Shown: piece after piece, positions 59,769-64,000 of the stretch
Position numbering within the stretch: the first letter of the stretch is position 1
How the letters are laid out: every line of letters begins with the position of its first letter
NCBI GenBank assembly: GCA_002221725.1
Contig: NJFT01000043.1
Coordinates: 162,096-226,095, forward strand
Direction of reading: 5' to 3'
Length of the DNA stretch: 64,000 nt
Source of the DNA: Scedosporium boydii
Lineage: Eukaryota > Ascomycota > Sordariomycetes > Microascales > Microascaceae
Made by a program: the position numbers and the translations under genes
The notes under the pieces: model-generated
Databases searched by the model: none
Told to the model about the DNA's origin: nothing
The model's input: the letters and a program-made list of their open reading frames with translations, nothing else

Positions 59769-60389
59769 ATGCTTCATGATGTTCGAGCGCCGAGACTGCC
59801 CACTGCGGGAAAGATAAGCATCATCAACGGGCTGGCAAACGCTATCTTACAATACTATGCGACCCCATGGCTCCCCGACTCATGGGCAAGTAATGATGTC
59901 CATCTTTTTGGAGTTATCGATGGAATTATCAACGGTGAAAACATCTTCCCTGCAAGTGCGCCGTTCTTCAGAGCTCGGTTTCCCAAGCCATTTAAGAAGG
60001 GGAAAGGTGTTGCTGTTTCTGCGCCGGAAATCCCTGTTCGAAACAAACTTCTTTTTTCGTTTGCTATCGTCCTTTTGGAACTAGGTTATGGTCAACCGTG
60101 GTCGTCACTTGAAAGAAAGGCTTTCCAAAAGCTCCCTATAAACTCCCGCGACAAGTACCATGCCGCAGACAAATTTTCCCGGGAGGCTGAGTTGAGTCGT
60201 CGTATGGGCTCAAGGTTTCCGATAATCATACGCAAATGCTTCGGGTGCGACTTTGGATTGGGCGAGACGAATCTAGCGGACGAAAACCTGCAAGAGAAGT
60301 TTTTCGAGGATGTTGTGAGTGAATTAGCGGATGTGGGAAAACCCTCATTAGAATTGGCAGGGCGTCTACGATATTCTTCAGATTCCTAA
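59769..60389 (+). pseudogene. C-terminal fragment of a DUF7580-type protein
   Basis: From the ATG at 59769 the frame encodes 206 residues. It includes LANAILQYYATPWLPDSW, then LLFSFAIVLLELGYGQPW, KFSREAELSRRMGSRFPIIIRKC and DFGLGETNLADENLQEKFFEDVV. These blocks, in this order, match the C-terminal third of fungal DUF7580 proteins, which are often about 500-600 residues and are found near HeLo-like/STAND-type genes. That link is family recall. The N-terminal two thirds are absent: upstream lies the oppositely oriented zinc-finger frame. The preserved part has no stop or frameshift, so loss is recent or the fragment is still under constraint. I call it a truncated copy. Confidence 0.55.
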
Positions 60390-60771
60390 GGTTCGAAATA
60401 AAACAACGAATGCGGTTGATTCCCAAGGGCTGAGAGAACCCATAGCCATCCTCAGAGACTAGGGCAAGTTGAGGACAAAGTAAACGGTTTAGTTTGTCGC
60501 CGGGACACCTTCCAAATCTGCTGTGGCAGGAACACAACTATCCTCATGTCCGCAGGCAGTTCTTGGACACTAGCTAGAGTGGATCCGCAAACTAGATAAC
60601 TCTTCAAATAATTTTAACACGGGATAAGGAGAAACTGAGTCAGGGTCAAAAGTGCCTTTGCTATACATCTCTTGATACATTTAGATTTTTAGATGACACA
60701 ACAGTTATCCAGGACCATCAAAGTCCCGAAGTATACTCATCCATTCCATATAAAACTGTCCATCACCAGTT
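60390..60771. other. Short intergenic region between two gene fragments
   Basis: These 382 bases lie between two facing 3' ends. I see nothing in them beyond possible 3' flanks. Confidence 0.4.
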
Positions 60772-61458
60772 TCATCTCTTACAGCTCCTCATAATGCTTT
60801 GTACGAGAGCATCCTTGCGACGGAATTCATCCGAAAACAGCTTCAAATCCTTCGCGCTAATCGCACGGCGAGCGTCGAATCCCTCCTTAAACGCCTGTCG
60901 TGGGCCCTTGACACGAAGACCCGTGGCTCCTATTAGCATGCCGAGGATAGCGAAAGGTGCAGACATCGGGTTGTCGACAATCTCAGCGATGGATACGGCG
61001 GCGTTACCCGCCTCCCCTATGATGAGAGCAACGGAAGCAATCCTTGCAGCCCCACCTAGGGCCGATGCCGCGGCGCCGGCGAAAGGGATGACGGCGAAGA
61101 CGATAGAGAGGATGCCGAGGACCAATTCTCTTGCCTTCATCTCCTTTTGCTCCTCTGCGATTTCCTTAATCGACTTGATTGACGCGGAGGCATCCTCCAG
61201 CATGAAGATGGGCATGCTGAACGATGTTACGATGTGGTCATCCTCGGCATCTATCGACCCGAGTCGCATCTCGAAGAATGTGGCCATCATGGTAGCGACA
61301 AGCTTTTCCATACTCGGGATGGCTTCGTCGATAACGGTCTTGGGATTGTCCACTTGAATCTTACCCTTGTCCTTAATCCGACGGGGGAAATTATATCGAT
61401 GGTAGTAGTTTGTTATAGCACGAGGTAACCGCAGGGCCACATTAGGGCAGAGGGGGCA
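60772..61458 (-). pseudogene. C-terminal exon of a GH18/killer-toxin-like secreted protein
   Basis: The frame of 228 residues begins at a possible acceptor (TCTTAG, exon from 61458) with CPLCPNVALRLPRAI and has no ATG until MEKLVATMM, so it is not a complete gene. It continues with YNFPRRIKDKGKIQVDNPKTV, IVTSFSMPIFMLEDA and an acidic-basic helix. A glycine/alanine-rich hydrophobic segment (VFAVIPFAGAAASALGGAAR, then IIGEAGNAAVSIAEIVDNP) follows, and the end is KKR-type basic. This matches the C-terminal region of large fungal chitinase (GH18) proteins related to yeast killer-toxin alpha/beta subunits, as I recall the family. The catalytic and LysM parts are absent. The upstream side runs straight into the degraded retroelement at about 61490, which probably cut the gene. 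Confidence 0.5.
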
Positions 61459-61489
61459 CTAAGATCACCTCAGAATGACAGAACCAGCA

Positions 61490-63877
61490 CAGAAGACAGT
61501 CGTCATTCCAATTGGAGAGGTATAATATAGTAAATAGGCTGGATGGAGTATACCTATAGAGCTATAGGCGTACTAAATCTAGAGTATAAGATAAGGTTAG
61601 AATAGAAAAACTAAGAAGGAACTTTCAGAGTAACAGAAGAGCTTAGGGGAAGATCATATAAGGAGCTGGGAAGAATATAAAAAGGAAGGATTCCAGAGGA
61701 AAAGAAGAAGGGGGGAATCAGCAATTAGTAACCCTTTCATACCAGACCCATACTCAACCTTCACTAGTCTTACTATTCTCCTTCACTCTGTAACATGACC
61801 TACTCTTACATACTAATCACTCTTTCAAAGTCAAGTAGACCATTAAAGGCAGTATAACTAAACCTTTAAAACAAGGGACCTCCTATATCCCTATTAAGAA
61901 ACTCTTAGGAACCCTCAATAAGCCTTCTAGCCAGCATACCCCTACCCCTACACCCAGTATAGCCCCATCTACTCCAGCTACAAGTATACCACCCTTTACC
62001 TTTCAATTACACAGCTCTACACCCTCTATTAATCTCCACAAGTCCTCAGGTGCTAACAAAACTAAGAGCTATACAGCAGAGATTCTTTCACAAGCTAAAG
62101 AGAGCTACTATCTTCTAACTACCAATAAGGTAGAGACCTTAGCTAAAGCAGATATAGACAAGCTTATTCATAGAGTACAGGAGCATGAAAGCCTCTACCA
62201 GAAATAGAATTATCTTAAAGTATACTAACAAGAAATTATTCTAGCCTTTAACCCCTTTAAATATAACTAACTACAGGCCTCCAGCTAGAGCAAACCTACA
62301 CCTAAAAGAGCTCAACATCATCACCCTACCTTATTAGCTATAAGTAGATAGATAAAGGGAGTTAAATATAAAAGTAGCAGCTAGTTAGATATAAACTCCT
62401 TTCTCTTTAAGCTTAAGTAATACTTTACTCTAGGAAACTTTAATAATAAAACTAAGTATACTCTTATAGGAGTCTACCTTAAAGGTAATATTAATTAATA
62501 GTAGACTACCTATATTAGCAAATCCTTTAATACTAGCTATAATAAAATAATATAGGAGTATATAGAAGACTAGATTAGAAACTATAATATCAACCCTAGG
62601 TCTCAAGTCTATAATATATACTATAAATTATAATAATTTACCTAATAAGATAATTAGTAATTTAATAGCTATTTTAAAAGCCTCTAAGTAACTATAGTAG
62701 AGCTACTATATACCCTTCTAGAGAGCTTTATTACTACCTATACCTATACTAGACTTAAGTTAGACTTATAAAACTAGGTTACTAATAGAGGTATACTATA
62801 AACTAAGAAAGAACTTATTAGTTCTACTAAGACTAGTAAAAGTACTCTTCTTAACTAGTAGGGCCTCTACCTCTACCTAACCCCTTAAAGACTAGCCCCC
62901 TAGAATATACTTAAGTAGAAAGAGCCTTAAGATAAACCTCCAGTAGCCCCTCAAGCCCCCTAAAGACCTAGGATAGCCCTATACTACTACTTATATAGTA
63001 AGAAAAGACATATTTAGCCTAATTATCTAAAGCTTACATATACCTATTATTATAATAAAGGCTATATAATAAAAAACTATCCTATAGCTATAAGACAACC
63101 TACAAATCCTAATAATATCCCTTTAAATTTAGATAGTAGCCCTAGAATTAGCATAGCTAGTCCTTAGAAAGATACTAAGCTAATAGTTCTTAGTATATAT
63201 ATATAGGTTAGTCTATAGCTAAATAACTATTAACTTATAGTAGTAGGGTTACTTAATAATAGTATAGAATTAAATATTCTTATATTCTATTTATTTAATA
63301 ATTTAGACCTAGTAAAACTAGAGCCCTATATAGGGAAGCCCTTTAAGTAGAATAGCAAGTAGCTTTAATTCTATAGTATTTAAAAAATTATAATAGAAGC
63401 TATAGACTTTATAGGAGTTACTAAGTAGTAGAACTAATTATAAACTGTCACTAACCTTAGGTTAGTTAACTATATATTAGGAATGCCTTAGCTATCTACT
63501 ATAAAAGTTAACCTCTTCCCCTATAAGTAAATATAGACCTATACTCTTACTCCTAAAACTATAGCCTTTATAAAGTCTAAAAGAGAAGTTAGGTAAGCTA
63601 TTTATAAAGTAATATATATCTTTATAATTATAGGCTACCCTATAGACCTACTATCTAGTAGAGGGGACTATATAGTCTTAGATAGAAACCTAAATAACTC
63701 TTATAAAAGTTATTTATAAGCTAAGGAGGTAGAGGAAGGGTAACTATAGGACTATAGTAACCTATTAGAAGTAAAATATAAAGTTAAAAAGGAAGAAAAA
63801 AAGGTTAAAGGAGTACCCGCCTACTATTACAATCTTTTATTAAAACTATAGTAGCCTAATACTAGACCTTAAGTGTT
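61490..63877 (+). mobile_element. RIP-degraded gag-like retroelement
   Basis: The sequence turns sharply AT- and TA-rich near 61490 and returns to normal near 63877. One plus-strand frame (from about 61870) can be followed for most of the block, broken by many TAG/TAA codons where CAG, CAA or TGG is expected. Two adjacent segments keep the exact spacing of retroviral-type CCHC zinc knuckles, C-x2-C-x4-H-x4-C, at 62985-63026 and 63039-63080. All six Cys positions read Tyr, and the second His also reads Tyr. These are G-to-A and C-to-T changes on both strands, as repeat-induced point mutation produces. The order fits a Ty3/gypsy-like gag with a short protease-like part; I see no reverse transcriptase in the window. 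It cannot code for protein now. Confidence 0.75.
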
Positions 63878-64000
63878 ACAATCCTAACACTGCAGGTTTC
63901 GGCTGATCAATGGGATAGGAAGGTGCTGGGATAGCAGGGGCCTGTTTAGGGATAAGCGAGGCGATCGAGCAGTATTCACAATGATAAGTGCTGAGAGTGC
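63878..64000. other. Possible LTR start or flanking sequence at the right edge
   Basis: The last 120 bases regain normal composition and begin TGTTACAATCCTAACACTGC, which resembles the TG-starting end of a fungal gypsy LTR. The lack of RIP-like change in it argues against an LTR of the same degraded copy. The window ends too soon to decide. Confidence 0.3.

Overview
The window reads as nuclear DNA of a filamentous ascomycete (Pezizomycotina; Sordariomycetes is my inference). The genes carry short GT..AG introns with fungal donors (GTATGT, GTAAGT, GTACGT). The families are typical of this group: a Zn2Cys6 regulator, a Cla4-type PAK kinase, a DUF4360 secreted protein, and fragments of DUF7580 and GH18/killer-toxin-like proteins. 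One AT-rich retroelement shows C-to-T and G-to-A decay of the RIP kind. I saw no tRNA, rRNA or CRISPR array.

Left part (1-16.7 kb), gene-dense and mostly housekeeping. An unrecognised minus-strand gene runs off the left edge and carries an in-frame stop. It is followed by TIM23 (mitochondrial protein import), a NADH pyrophosphatase (Nudix), a class II (SIRT4-like) sirtuin, a one-pass mitochondrial-type membrane protein resembling DUF5321, and a full-length separase of about 2105 residues. The sirtuin and the small membrane protein are convergent with only 61 bases between their stops. The small membrane protein and separase share a 414-base divergent promoter.

Middle part (16.7-43.5 kb). A 9.7-kb spacer without a supportable gene leads to a 1128-residue Zn2Cys6 transcription factor. 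The spacer holds most copies of a recurring nonamer, TACGAAGTA. After the regulator come KRI1 (small-subunit ribosome biogenesis), a Rab5-type GTPase (early endosome), a RING-finger protein with long Arg-Asp/Arg-Ser repeats, and a Cla4-like kinase with PH, CRIB and kinase domains.

Right part (43.5-64 kb), gene-poor and accessory in character. It contains an isolated argininosuccinate lyase whose superfamily signature departs from the usual form, with a CPC1/Gcn4-type site and tandem E-boxes upstream. Next are AT-rich patches, a small secreted DUF4360 protein with its TATA box, and a set of broken or partial genes: an F-box-like fragment, a CCCH/zinc-knuckle exon, the C-terminal end of a DUF7580 protein, and the C-terminal exon of a GH18/killer-toxin-like protein. 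The last of these stops where a RIP-degraded gag-like retroelement begins near 61.49 kb.

There is no single shared pathway. Several left-hand genes are mitochondrial or NAD-linked. The right third looks like a transposon-edge zone where genes are truncated and one metabolic paralogue diverges. Exon limits were found by eye from splice consensus and frame continuity. They are good for most genes and weaker where stated.
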